A stretch of DNA of 64,000 nt from Mactromeris polynyma (GCA_032209605.1 JASFXZ010000035.1:5185748-5249747); one strand, 5' to 3'. Positions 24,036 to 37,088 are shown, counted from the first letter of the stretch. The notes: generated from the letters alone by a model not told the origin. A program made the numbers and translations.

Positions 24036-26388
24036 TCAAATATATGTATATGAAATGGTGGCTTTTGTTGTATTTCAGGGTCAAACTTTTAAGACTCATT
24101 CTCGAGAATTGCACTAGTATTATCTTGTAAAAAATACAGAACGTCCAAATGATACAAGTACCAACATTTTAACAAATTTCCAGGGGACAGCCCCTCCTGT
24201 ACCTACTCCCAGTCAGCCTTCAGTACAAATCCTTGTCACTAGTGAATAAGGGGCCATTTCGTCATAAACTCTGTGAAATAGTGTAGATATTAAAACTTTC
24301 GGGCTGATTTGGCAGAAGTTGACTATTTTTAATGTCCAAATTGAACATTAGCACACTTATAAACTGTATTAACTGGTTATCGCCTATAGTATATACTTAA
24401 ACTACTAACAGGTTTATGTATGCTCCCTGAAATACAGGGCGAATTTGTTTTGCAAAACCTAGTTAAGGTTTGAGGTTTCAGTTTTGTTGTAGTTTGGTTG
24501 AAAAACTTAAACCAGTTATGATTCAGATTTGCAAACAAACAGACGGTTTAGTCGAATAAAAATGACCCATATGATTTTGATTGTATACGAACTGAGTGTC
24601 AGAAGACCATAACGATTTAGTTGACACAGTCGCATTAAAATATAATTTCATTTACTGCAGTTTTGTGATTGCAGACAGATTGGTGCTCGATAAGAAAGTC
24701 AGATTTGAGAAATGTGTTACTTCTGTTTTGCAACATTACAATGTGGACGATTTTATAGCCAGGTTCCGATTAAGCAGACATACATTTGACCTGTAGGTTC
24801 GACTATAGGTTGGTGATTTACAATAACATACATTTACTACATTCTATACCAATCGTTGTAGAATGCGCAAAATATATATACATGCATGTTCATGTTTCAA
24901 GTGGTGTAACATAACAAAAGGAAAAATGTAATCTCCAGTACATGAATAATTTGTCGTTTTTATTAACGTTAAGGTAGTTGTATTAGCTATCTCAATAACA
25001 TCTAAGTAGTTATATTTCAAATTCAAATATCTCTTTCAGAAACATGACAGTTAATGTTCGGAACGCCTCTTTATGGCTTGTATGAAAGGAAACAAATATC
25101 ATCTATATAGTAATACGTGACATGTACTTAAAACCGCATAACATTAAATGTTCGTAGCTTTAAATTCGACACGCTAGATGCATATAGGAGGTGATATTTC
25201 AAATCTAATTGATATGTGTATATAAGTATGTGTTTAATCGACCACATGGTTATTATTGTATCGTAAAATGTTGTTTAATGTGGCGCGTTCCCACACCTTA
25301 CACTATTTGTCGGCACATCAACAACAATTTAAAATTTTACGATCTGTTCATGTCTAGCTGTTCTTTGTTACATAGTTATATGATTACGTTCATGTAATAA
25401 CATTCACCAGACCAATGCTTAACAACTTTAAAGATTAAAATCTGAAACAATTTTATGCATTTCATATAATACATATGTACTGCATAACCATCAACAAATT
25501 GCTTACTTTTTGAAGAACGCACCCTCATAATGCATTTTAGATTTGTTTACAATAAACAACTGAATGTTGCAACTGTCATAAATTCTTGATCGCTTCAGTG
25601 AAATTTTTGATTAAATAGTATATACATTTTTAAGTATAAGTGTTTATTCATGAGAATGCAAAATTTCAAATCAGCTGAAAATTCGGCAAGGGGTCCAGGG
25701 GGCCGCTGAAGCTACTGGCTTTAAGCATCTAAGACGGTTTAAATTGTCTCAAAAACGGCCCTTGCGAGCATCAAATCAATCCCCGGAAAATTCTCATGCC
25801 TGATTATTACACGAGTACAGTAGAGCCACTCGTAACAAGTCTCTTAAGTCATGTATGTCATGATTTATATTGTTGTTGTTTTATCTTTAAACTAGAGACA
25901 AGTGCTAATCAGTTCATCTACTGTCTGCCAGAGATGTAATCGAGTTTTACAAAATGTTATTTCACAATCTTTCTGAAAAACGGAATATGTATTGCAGAAA
26001 TGTTAATTTTTTCAAAACCGTTTGCACAAGTTTGATATCTCAATCCGTTGTTGAGATATTAACGATTTCCCACAGTTCCCATGTATTTTCCCCATTACCC
26101 ACGTTATCGACGATGAACCAGTAATAATAGGACATGATTGTTGGGAGTAGAATATAGATGTGTTGAAACAACAGTAGCTTACAGAAATCATTGGTCCATG
26201 CAGCAGTAGAAATTTAGAACACGACTAAGATTTTTTTTACTTAAGAAAATCTAAGGAAAGAAATATCTTAAGTAATATATTGAATATAACTTTAAGATAA
26301 AATATTTTTTATCCTTGCGTAAGGAAAAAAATGTCTTAAGGAAAAACTTAAGAAATATCTTAAGATGTATATTGAATACGGGCCCTGG

Positions 26389-26990
26389 TCCTTTGCTAAC
26401 TTTCCTGACTGCTTGTCGGATATAAAGAATCTTTCTGTCAAGTAATACTGAGTCAAGAGTCTTGACCCTGTAATTATTTAAAGACGAGCTTGAATAAAAA
26501 AATACCCAAACAAAAGGGATTTATAACCAATAATTGTGAAAAGCAAATAAGTTAAGCATAATATTTGTATAGCTTTTCACGATGAGGACGCATAAAACTA
26601 GCAAAAGCCTGCTTCACGAGGTGGAAGTTTTAGAAAATATAAGAATGAAGTATTTGTCTTTCTTTTTTTCTCGTTTGTTGCCCTTTTTCCCTTTTTTTGC
26701 TTTATTTTTACAGAGCATTGCCGAGGCAGCTGCCTCGGTTGCCTCAATTGAAGCTACATTCTTTTAGTTCATGAAAACCATCATGTTTTTTTGTAAACAA
26801 AAGTTCAAGTGAAGCAATTAATGACCAATTTGTTACTCTACTTTTTTTCCGTTGTTCTCATTTCTCCGTTTCTCCGTTTTTATAACTGGTTAAAAGGTTC
26901 ATTTTAAAGAATATGATGCAATTTGACATATGAAATACAAACGACAGGGTAATTTCACCTCTTCGAACTCATAACTAACACCAGAGACAA
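26389..26990. repeat. Right arm, inner unique segment
   Basis: Inverted, near-identical copy of about 19860-20737, lacking the extra ~270-bp segment. Confidence 0.8.
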
Positions 26991-27009
26991 GAAAATAGTA
27001 GAAATGAAA

Positions 27010-30000
27010 TAATTCAAAGGGTCAATGTAGAAAAAGCGAATAGGGAACGAATAAGTAACGAATAGGTAACAGGGTATCAGTCGAGCGCAGAAACTGGTAC
27101 ATATGCGCTAACAAGGTTTTTTCAACTCTACAAACCTCGAGCTAACACCAGAGACCAGAAAAGAAATCATTCAAAAGGGTCAATGTAGAAAAAGCCAATA
27201 GGGAACGAATAGGGTACGAATAGGTAACAGGGTATTGATCAGTCGAGCGCAGAATTGGTACATATGCGCTAACACGGTTTTTTCATATCAACAAACCTCG
27301 AGCTAACACCAGGGACATGAAAAGAAATTCTTTAAAAGATGCAATGTAGAAAAGGCGAATAGGGAACGAATAAGTAACGAATAGGTAACAGGGTATCAGT
27401 CATACGCAGAAACTGGTACATATGCGCTAACAAGGTTTTTCAACTCTACAAACCTCGAACTAACACCAGAGACCTGAAAAGAAATCATTCAAAAGGGTCA
27501 ATGTAGAAAAAGCGAATAGGGAACGAATAGGGAACGAATAAGTAACGAATAGGTAACAGGGTATCAGTCGAGCGCAGAAACTGGTACATATGCGCTAACA
27601 CGGTTTTTTCATATCAACAAACCTCGAGCTAACACCAGGGACATGAAAAGAAATTCTTTAAAAGATGCAATGTAGAAAAGGCGAATAGGGAACGAATAAG
27701 TAACGAATAGGTAACAGGGTATCAGTCATACGCAGAAACTGGTACATATGCGCTAACAAGGTTTTTTCAACTCTACAAACCTCGAACTAACACCAGAGAC
27801 CTGAAAAGAAATCATTCAAAAGGGTCAATGTAGAAAAAGCGAATAGGGAACGAATAGGGAACGAATAGGGAACGAATAGGTAACGAATAGGTAACAGGGT
27901 ATCAGTCGAGCGCAGAATTGGTACATATGCGCTAACACGGTTTTTTCATATCAACAAACCTAAAAACTAACACCAGGGACATGAAAAGAAATCATTCAAA
28001 AGGGTCAATGTAGAAAAAGCGAATAGGGAACGAATAGGGAACGAATAGGTAACAGGGTATCAGTCAAGCGCAGAATTGGTACATATGCACTAACAAGGTT
28101 TTTTCATATCTACAAACCTCGAACTAACACCAGAGACCTGAAAAGAAATCATTCAAAAGGGTCAATGTAGAAAAAGCGAATAGGGAACGAATAGGGAACG
28201 AATAGGGAACGAATAGGTAACGAATAGGTAACAGGGTATCAGTCGAGCGCAGAATTGGTACATATGCGCTAACACGGCTTTTTCATATCAACAAACCTAA
28301 AAACTAACACCAGGGACATGAAAAGGAATCATTCAAAAGGGTAAATGTAGAAAAAGCGAATAGGGAACGAATAGGGAACGAATAGGTAACGAATAGGTAA
28401 CAGGGTATCAGTCGAGCGCAGAATTGGTACATATGCACTAACAAAGTTTTTTCAACTCTACAAACCTCGAACTAACACCAGAGACATGAAAAGAAATCAT
28501 TCAAAAGGGTCATTGTAGAAAAAGCGAATAGGGAACGAACAGGGAACGAATAGGTAACGAATAGGTAACAGGGTATCAGTCGACCGCAGAAACTGGTACA
28601 TGTGCGCTAACAATGTTTTTTCAACTCTACAAACCTCGAGCTAACACCAGGGACATGAAAAGAAATTATTTAAGAGATGCAATGTAGAAAAGGCGAATAG
28701 GGAACGAATAAGTAACGAATAGGTAACAGGGTATCAGTCAAACGCAGAAACTGGTACATATGCGCTAACAAGGTTTTTTCAACTCTACAAACCTCGAGCT
28801 AACACCAGGGACATGAAAAGAAATTATTTAAAAGATGCAATGTAGAAAAGGCGAATAGGGAACGAATAAGTAACGAATAGGTAACAGGGTATCAGTCAAA
28901 CGCAGAAACTGGTACATATGCGCTAACAATGTTTTTTCAACTCTACAAACCTCGAACTAACACCAGAGACCTGAAAAGAAATCATTCAAAAGGGTCAATG
29001 TAGAAAAAGCGAATAGGAAACGAATAGGGAACGAATAGGGAACGAATAGGTAACAGGGTATCAGTCAAGCGCAGAATTGGTACATATGCACTAACAAGGT
29101 TTTTTCATATCTACAAACCTCGAACTAACACCAGAGACCTGAAAAGAAATCATTCAAAAGGGTCAATGTAGAAAAAGCGAATAGGGAACGAATAGGGAAC
29201 GAATAGGGAACGAATAGGTAACGAATAGGTAACAGGGTATCAGTCGAGCGCAGAATTGGTACATATGCGCTAACACGGCTTTTTCATATCAACAAACCTA
29301 AAAACTAACACCAGGGACATGAAAAGGAATCATTCAAAAGGGTAAATGTAGAAAAAGCGAATAGGGAACGAATAGGGAACGAATAGGTAACGAATAGGTA
29401 ACAGGGTATCAGTCGAGCGCAGAATTGGTACATATGCACTAACAAAGTTTTTTCAACTCTACAAACCTCGAACTAACACCAGAGACATGAAAAGAAATCA
29501 TTCAAAAGGGTCATTGTAGAAAAAGCGAATAGGGAACGAACAGGGAACGAATAGGTAACGAATAGGTAACAGGGTATCAGTCGACCGCAGAAACTGGTAC
29601 ATGTGCGCTAACAATGTTTTTTCAACTCTACAAACCTCGAGCTAACACCAGGGACATGAAAAGAAATTATTTAAGAGATGCAATGTAGAAAAGGCGAATA
29701 GGGAACGAATAAGTAACGAATAGGTAACAGGGTATCAGTCAAACGCAGAAACTGGTACATATGCGCTAACAAGGTTTTTTCAACTCTACAAACCTCGAGC
29801 TAACACCAGGGACATGAAAAGAAATTATTTAAAAGATGCAATGTAGAAAAGGCGAATAGGGAACGAATAAGTAACGAATAGGTAACAGGGTATCAGTCAA
29901 ACGCAGAAACTGGTACATATGCGCTAACAATGTTTTTTCAACTCTACAAACCTCGAACTAACACCAGAGACCTGAAAAGAAATCATTCAAAAGGGTCAAT

Positions 30001-31790
30001 GTAGAAAAAGCGAATAGGAAACGAATAGGGAACGAATAGGTAACGAATAGGTAACAGGGTATCAGTCGACCGCAGAAACTGGAACATGTGCGCTAACAAG
30101 GTTTTTTCAACTCTACAAACCTCGAGCTAACACCAGGGACATGAACATAAATAATTTAAAAGATGCAATGTAGAAAAGGCGAATAGGGAACGAATAGGTA
30201 ACGAATAGGTAACGAATAGGTAACAGGGTATCAGCCGAGCGCAGAAACTGGTACATATGCGCTAACAAGGGGTTTTCAACTCTACACACCTCGAGCTAAC
30301 ACAAGGGACATGAAAATAAATAATTTAAAAGATGCAATGTAGAAAAGGCGAATAGGGAACGAATAGGTTACAGGGTATCAGTCAAGCGCAGAAACTGGTA
30401 CATATGCGCTAACAAGGTTTTTCCAACTCAACAAACCTCGAGCTAACACCAGGGACATGAAAATAAATCATTCAAAAGGGTCAATGTAGAAAAAGCGAAT
30501 AGGGAACGAATAGGGAACGAATATGTAACGAATAGGTAACAGGGTATCAGTCGAGCGCAGAATTGGTACATATGCGCTAACAAGGTTTTTTCAACTCTTC
30601 AAACCTCGAACTAACACCAGAGACCTGAAAAGAAATCATTCAAAAGGGTCAATGTAGAAAAAGCGAATAGGGAACGAATAAGTAACGAATAGGTAACAGG
30701 GTATCAGTCGAGCGCAGAAACTGGTACATATGCGCTGACAAGGTTTTTTCAACTCTACAAACCTCGAACTAACACCAGAGACCTGAAAAGAAATCATTCA
30801 AAAGGGTCAATGTAGAAAATGCGAATAGGGAACGAATAAGTAACGAATAGATAACAGGGTATCAGTCAAGCGCAGAATTGGTACATTTGCACTAACAAGG
30901 TTTTTTCAACTCTACAAACCTCGAACTAACACCAGAGACCTGAAAAGAAATCATTCAGAAGGGTCAATGTAGAAAAAGCGAATAGGGAACGAATAGGGAA
31001 CGAATAGGTAACAAATAGGTAACAGGGTATCAGCCGAGCGCAGAAACTGGTACATATGCGCTAACAAGGTTTTTTCAACTCTATACACCTCGAGCTAACA
31101 CAAGGGACATGAAAATAAATAATTTAAAAGATGCAATGTAGAAAAGGCGAATAGGGAACGAATAGGTAAGAGGGTATCAGTCAAGCGCAGAAACTGGTAC
31201 ATATGCGCTAACAAGGTTTTTTCAACTCTACAAACCTCGAGCTAACACCAGGGACATGAAAAGAAATCATTCAAAAGGGTCAATGTAGAAAAAGCGAATA
31301 GGGAACGAATAGGGAACGAATATGTAACGAATAGCTAACAGGGTATCAGTCGAGCGCAGAACTGGTACATATGCGCTAATACGGTTTTTTCATATCAACA
31401 AACCTCGAACTAACACCAGAGACCTGAAAAGAAATCATTCAAAAGGGTCAATGTAGAAAAAGCGAATAGGGAACGAATAGGGAACGAATAGATAACGAAT
31501 AGGTAACAGGGTATCAGTCGACCGCAGAAACTGGTACATGTGCGCTAACAAGGTTTTTTCAACTCTACAAACCTCGAGCTAACACCAGGGACATGAAAAG
31601 AAATTATTTAAAAGATGCAATGTAGAAAAAGCGAATAGGTAACGAATAGGTAACGAATAGGGAATAGGGAATAAGTAACGAATAGGTAACGAATAGGGAA
31701 TAGGGAATAAGTAACGAATAGGTAACGAATAGGGAATAGGGAATAAGTAACGAATAGGGAATAGGGAATAAGTAACCAACTTGACGACCC
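27010..31790 (-). repeat. Right-arm minisatellite array (about 28 units of ~165 bp)
   Basis: Same unit as the left array on the opposite strand (CAGGGTATCAGTC, GGTACATATGCGC, AGCGAATAGGGAACG). The array is about 2 kb longer than the left. Part of the excess is a ~1,001-bp block of six units repeated twice (about 28.02-29.03 and 29.02-30.03 kb). Confidence 0.9.
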
Positions 31791-31801
31791 TGTGTTCCGC
31801 A
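31791..31801. repeat. Right target-site duplication of the foldback element
   Basis: TGTGTTCCGCA directly after the CTTGACGACCC terminus, identical to 17028-17038. Confidence 0.9.
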
Positions 31802-32185
31802 AGCAAAACGTTGACAGCTTCACTGAGACATCCACTATTCTCATCCAGGCCGACACCTAAATAGATCCGATTTCTTAAATAAGCGAGAACTTTCACTTAT
31901 TTCCTAGTTATTAAAGGGACTCGACTCCAGAATGACCCAAAAAAACATGTTTGAGAAATAATTGCGTTAAATTCTATTTAACACAATATTTCATGGAGAA
32001 ATGTAGTTTAAAATGCTAAAAAATGCGTTTTTCATAAAAAATCCAGTCCATTTCGTACGATAAACATTGAGTAGGCCGGGGTATCCCGAGATATTTATAA
32101 CACGGAATTCCCGCAGCGAATATAGAACAAATACCACGTGACCGATTACACATTTTGTAAACAACCTATACGAAAACTCTGAGCC

Positions 32186-35100
32186 AATTCTGTGCAGAAT
32201 CTGTACCAATTCTGGGCAGATTGCATACAGAATTCCTGTTTTCTGTACAGAGTTGACACAGACACAGAATCTGACATAAAATCTGTACAGAAAATATTTT
32301 TTTTCTGTACAGAATTATACTGAACCAGATTTTTGTCTGTACAGATTATTGTATCAGACAGATTTTTCACCCTTTTCATTTTTACAAGACAGATTTTTAG
32401 TACTTTAAAAAAAGTGAAGCTTTGCTTGACAAAAATGCTTTTCATCTGACATAGAGCTGAATGTCAAGGTCAGCACAAATGTCAACCACTGTGTGGCAGA
32501 TAGACAGCCAACACCATCACAGTTTGTTCTAGTTATGGACTTACACCCAGGGTTATAGATCTATTTACTATGTATTTGACAAAAAAATGACAATAATGCA
32601 CATGCAAATACATTCATACTGTACTCACAGTCATACTTTTAGAACAACCAGTTTCTGCAGAAGACCTCAGGTCATGTCTGCTACAGCCATTTTTCTCTTA
32701 AGTGCAAGTTTTAATTTCATTTTAATGTCCATTACACCTTCACAACCATAATTTATGGTCCTCTTTCTTGTTATCAAGGGGCATGTTTGTTTATAATAAA
32801 CCTGCAAGCCAGATTCTGTGTATCAAGATGAGAACATTCTATAGATAAGTCAGAGCTACTGACCAGGAGGTTTTTGAAGAATCACTCTATGGGGGCAAAT
32901 AAGTGTTCCTATATAGAATACTTCATAAATAAACAAACAAAACAATGTGTTTGAATATTATTACTTTTTAATTATATTTTTGCAGATTTTAAAAAGATAA
33001 GGTACATTTACCTGTTGACTTTTTTGTATAACATTTTTATTTGAATCAAGAATCCCTCATGAACCTCTCTGCTGTGTTGCTCCAGGTAAACCCCAGAAAG
33101 GTCAGATAGTCACTTGGAACTTCCTCTCAACCTCATGAGTACAGCCTAACTTCAACTTGTTAGTTTTTGTTGAATAACAGTGGTTATACATTAAATTTTA
33201 TCCGAAATATGTTTGGTATAGTTTACTTTGAGATAGATAATACACTGTTTGTTGTGAGAAAAACTCACAGGGACTTAACTTGCACGGTGTTTGAGAGAAA
33301 TTCGAAATGTACAATGAAATGGGGTCAGCAAGATTATCCAGGAATCATCAAAACAGGAGGTAGGTTAAGATTTTCTTGCATTGCTGCATTTTATTGAAAT
33401 TACAATTTCACTATAAACAAAAATCTGGAAAATATTACTATTTTATTTAAAATATAAATGCTTTAGATATGGTATTCCAAATTAAAACATGTGGTCAGCA
33501 TTTTTTACAGATAGCCTGCTAATAATTGAAAATGTCTGCAAATTTGTGATTCACATAATTACCTGCTTAAAGTTATTACTGCTTGATATGGCTATGTTAG
33601 TATGTAAAGAATACTGCAGTATGTAAGGAGAAAAATCTGTTGTGACACTGTTTGTTGTTAAATTTAGAAAAAGAAGCAGAGCTGAAAAAGGAGTCTAAAG
33701 AACTTATAGTGTTGCTTAGATCTTTTATGGGTATTGTTTCTGAAAATGAAATTTATTTTCCAACAGCAATAATTCCAAGAGAAACGCTTGCAAGGTCCAA
33801 AGGACAGGGTCTTGGTGGCAGCAAGGGACAAAATGACATGAGACCGGTGTTGGATCCTGTGGTCATACATGCTTGCAAAGGCAAATGTTTTGATACACTG
33901 GACCTGCTTTAACATCAGATTATAATGTTACAACAATTGATTATCATTTTAATGTTAATGTACCATGAAAGTCTATAAGATTTCTGATTAGTTTTAAGCT
34001 TATTGATACATGTGCTTCAAATATAATTTATGACTGTTTGGAATGAAATCAAATTTGTATTTTTCTCTTTAGATTATGTGCGAAGGTGGTGCAAGGACCG
34101 GAGTAAGAATGTCCCTGATGACTGCGCTTTAAACCGAGCAGTCACCAGGCAGAACGACTACTCAAGGAAAGAGTTGAAGAAAGTGCTGTATACATCAACA
34201 ATATAACAACCAAAAAACATTTTAAACAATTTATACAAGGGACATTCAATATATTCTGTCACTACTACGTTTCCATAGCAATATTTCAGGAGTAGCAAGT
34301 GGAAATTTGGTGTATACAATGACCATTCTACCATGTATACTGACACAAATTTTATTCAAATTCATTCAGCTGTTTTAAAGATATTACTACTTTTTGAAGC
34401 ATTAGTCATATACACTGGCCATTTTGAAGTCTAAAATGAAGCCTAAACAAAAAATTGAAATCAGGAGTTACAGTGACAGAACTAAATGAATCCGCCTCGT
34501 ATATTGATATAGATTTCACGGAAAGTTTACATTATCATAGTTCTAATTGAATGTCTTGTTATCATTCTTGTTTTTCGGCGCAGTCATACTGACATGGCTT
34601 TGTTATTTGCGTATCAGCTAGTGTTGTGTAAACCAATCAAATCTTATGTTAACAACTAAATCAACTTCTCTTCAACCGAAAAACATTCGTTACCTTGTCC
34701 CAGATTGGTTTTAAACTTTCGATAAGGGGTATGTTACCTTACTGAAATTGAAATTTTGGTGAATTTTCCGAATTCCATTTTGGATCTGGAGTGACCAGCA
34801 ATCGTTTTTATGTTGCATTGTTTATGTTGCACAATGTATAATGTGAAGACAATAAAACTGTAAAGCTATTATAGTATTTCATTGGCATTTTAATTATAGT
34901 AATGTATTTTAATGCAGTTTTCATGTACATGTATATGCAACCACTTTTCTGTACAGAATATTATACTACATATTTTGGTACAGATATTTTTCTGTACAGA
35001 TTTTTTTCTGTACAGAATTCAATATGTGTTCCTTTACCAATTTTATTCTGTACAGAAAATTATACTGCTTTTTTCTGCCCAGATTTTTTTCTGCCCAGAT

Positions 35101-35310
35101 TTTTTCCGGCCTAATTTAAATATTTCGCGAAATCTGTACAGATTTTGTTCTTGAACGTCTTCATATTAAAAATCTATTTATAGAATTCTGGTTCAGCTAT
35201 GTTTCAATGTATCAAAATATTTTCTGTACAGAATCTGCACAGAAATTCTGTGTTTTGGTCTGTACAGAATCTGGTTGCAGTCTGCCCAGACTTTTTCATA
35301 CAGGAAGACA
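32186..35310. mobile_element. Candidate element with TCTGTACAGA clusters at both ends
   Basis: Two clusters of the perfect 10-bp palindrome TCTGTACAGA and its variants (TCTGTGCAGA, TCTGCCCAGA, TCTGCACAGA, TCTGGGCAGA) lie about 2.6 kb apart. The left has four exact copies (32242, 32282, 32304, 32336), the right seven (34948, 34991, 35007, 35047, 35133, 35223, 35259). The DNA between holds an intact BEN-like gene. Subterminal transposase-site arrays look like this, but no clear terminal repeat or target duplication was found, so the element boundaries are uncertain. Confidence 0.45.
33209..34206 (+). CDS. Small BEN-domain-like protein gene (three exons, 165 aa)
   Basis: Exons 33209-33359, 33668-33880 and 34073-34206 join in frame to a TAA stop. 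The first intron is GT-AG; the second uses a GC donor (CAAAG|GCAAAT) with a strong TTTCTCTTTAG acceptor. The protein starts MFGIVYFEIDNTLFVV and has KWGQQDYPGIIKTG, a KEAELKKESKE helix, then PTAIIPRETLARSKG, RPVLDPVVIHACK and DYVRRWCKDR. The last part resembles the C-terminal half of a BEN domain (DNA binding, often palindromic sites); the assignment is by pattern only. The ATG at 33209 is the first in a frame that opens further upstream, so an additional 5' exon is possible. It lies between the two TCTGTACAGA clusters. Confidence 0.5.
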
Positions 35311-35877
35311 AGACTGCAGAATCTGCGTCTCCGATTGCCGACGTAGTAAGTGTTTTCTTCGTTTCACATTGTTTGTTATCCAATAAATATATGATGTTTT
35401 GGCAGTATTTAGGTCAGTTATACGTCTTACAGACAAAGACGACTTGAATTTTATTTTGATCGTTGAAATATTGACGTAATTGGACATTCTTCATAGCGAC
35501 ATCACCACGAGGGGTCATTTCAAAATAATTTGATACCTAATTAGCTAATTCGGTCTATGTTGTAAGTTAATATTATTTGTTATTTACACCATTATGTTAA
35601 AATACCCTCTCATGAAGCAAGTATTTTATTATTCAAATGGTTTATACGATAATTTTATCTTAATTAGCATGAATGAAAATGAAAGTAGCCCTTGATAGAT
35701 CATAATTAACAAACTTTACGAAGGATCATCTATTGATGGGTTCAAGTTCTTAAACATATGTGTTAATTTACAGGAAAGCTTTTTTAATATTTGTAGGGGT
35801 CACCAGCCTCTGTGACGAAGACACTGCAATATACAGGGGCATGGGAAGGTAGAGGCCATGGTAGGGGTGGACAGTGA
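35296..35877 (+). CDS. Possible two-exon coding end, weak
   Basis: An open stretch QEDKTAESASPIADV ends at GTA|GTAAGT (35345). An acceptor at 35796 (ATATTTGTAG) opens GSPASVTKTLQYTGAWEGRG and stops at TGA 35875-35877, with compatible phase 0. It could be a chance pairing, or an alternative 3' end of the BEN-like locus. Confidence 0.2.
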
Positions 35878-36239
35878 GACAGAAAGAGTGTTCAGATGAA
35901 GGCCGTTTGAAATTGAATTTAAGATGAAGAGGAGAATATGATGCCGCTACGTGAAGAGGGAAGACAGCAAGCACATGTAGGTTAAAAATCAGTTTGAATT
36001 CATTAATGTATTTCCACTGAGTTTTAAGTTCCCCATGCTTTTAAACTTTTTGTGAGTCTTATAATATATCTATATACATTGTATATATATATAGATGTGC
36101 AGTTGACAAATCTTTTCTAGTAGCTGTGTTGATCTTTTCCTGAATATAATTATTCCATGCTTTATACATGTAATATGTAAAATGTACAGCTCATTTCAAT
36201 TCATCTAAAGATCAAGAATGGCCCAAAAGTTTGTTTCAA

Positions 36240-36680
36240 ACTTTTGAGCTCACTTAGATCTGAAGTTCTAAAATTGAGCTATTTTGTCTCCTTTTGTCCA
36301 CCTCATTCTACGATTTTAATTTTAATTATCCCCCGCCGAAACGAAGGTTTTGGTAGCGGATATTGTTTTGGTGTTGCCTGTTCGTCACACTTTTTTCTTC
36401 CCGGAGCGATATCTTGGTATTGGTTGGACAGATTTAATTGAAACTTCCTATGAATATAGAAGGGTATTTGAATGATGCATATCAAATTTTGTTACATTAC
36501 ACTAGTGTATGACAGAGTTATGGACCTTTGGTATTTTCAAATGATCATGTATTATAATTATGGAAAATAATTGGAACCACATCATGGTGCTGGTTGGTCA
36601 GATCTAAATTTCATTGCAATTTGAATATAATAATAGGTATGGGAATGATGCATATTAAATGCCCCATGAATCCACTTGAG
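36240..36680. repeat. Bivalve dispersed repeat
   Basis: Contains TTTTGAGCTCACTTAGATCT, AATGATGCATAT twice, CACTAGTGTATGACAGAG and TTGGTTGGACAGATTTAAT, motifs I associate with an abundant bivalve interspersed family. Noncoding. Confidence 0.55.
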
Positions 36681-37088
36681 TATAGGAGAATTAAAGCCCT
36701 TTGCTTCTACGAGCAGCTAAAATGATGTTATAAAGAGTTGTACAGATTTTTCTACCCAAAGCAATCTCATAATGGTTGGTATTTATATGATTAAGGGTTG
36801 TCGAGTTGTCTGTCCATCCACCCGTCTAGGGAATGATGCATATCCAATGCCATAGCTACATGTATAAACACCAACTTCTTCGAGGGGAGCATGACAAGCT
36901 AATGCTGATGAAACTTTTTTTATTATTATATGTCCTCAAAGTTACTACTCACTATATGTGGTCTTTTCGAGGGATATTAAATAACTAATTGATTTATATT
37001 TTCTGTAATTTGTCTTATTCTGCAAGGGATATCAATTCAACAAATTTGCTTGTTGTCTGCATTGTTAAAGTTTTGTTTATAAAATTTA

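Larger units (their letters stand above)
21055..26383. mobile_element. Central segment with GCCCGTATTC termini (possible nested element)
   Basis: Begins GCCCGTATTCAATATACATC and ends with the reverse complement, each flanked by CCWGG. Inside the ends, CTTAAG-type motifs (TCTTAAG, CCTTAAG) recur many times on both sides (21.07-21.27 and 26.22-26.37 kb). It is either an independent element inserted at the centre of the foldback element or simply its innermost arm and loop. No transposase is recognisable. Confidence 0.5.
17039..31790. mobile_element. 14.75-kb foldback (long-TIR, minisatellite-armed) DNA transposon, nonautonomous
   Basis: The ends are perfect inverted copies (GGGTCGTCAAGTTGG on the left, its reverse complement on the right) flanked by an 11-bp direct target duplication. 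Each arm carries an array of ~165-bp units on opposite strands, then a unique inner segment that is also inverted (about 20.2-20.7 kb against 26.4-26.9 kb, nearly identical). The inverted symmetry continues to about 21082 and 26357. No transposase ORF is visible. Foldback elements, Rehavkus and MULE-type elements have very long TIRs with internal minisatellites and 9-11 bp duplications; placing this copy in the Mutator group is inference from architecture and duplication length. The left arm has a 307-bp MITE and about 270 bp not present in the right arm. Confidence 0.85.

Noticed and set aside
17028..31801. Polinton/Maverick or virus-like element
   Set aside because: No polymerase, integrase, ATPase or capsid-like coding sequence in 14.75 kb; the duplication is 11 bp rather than 6.
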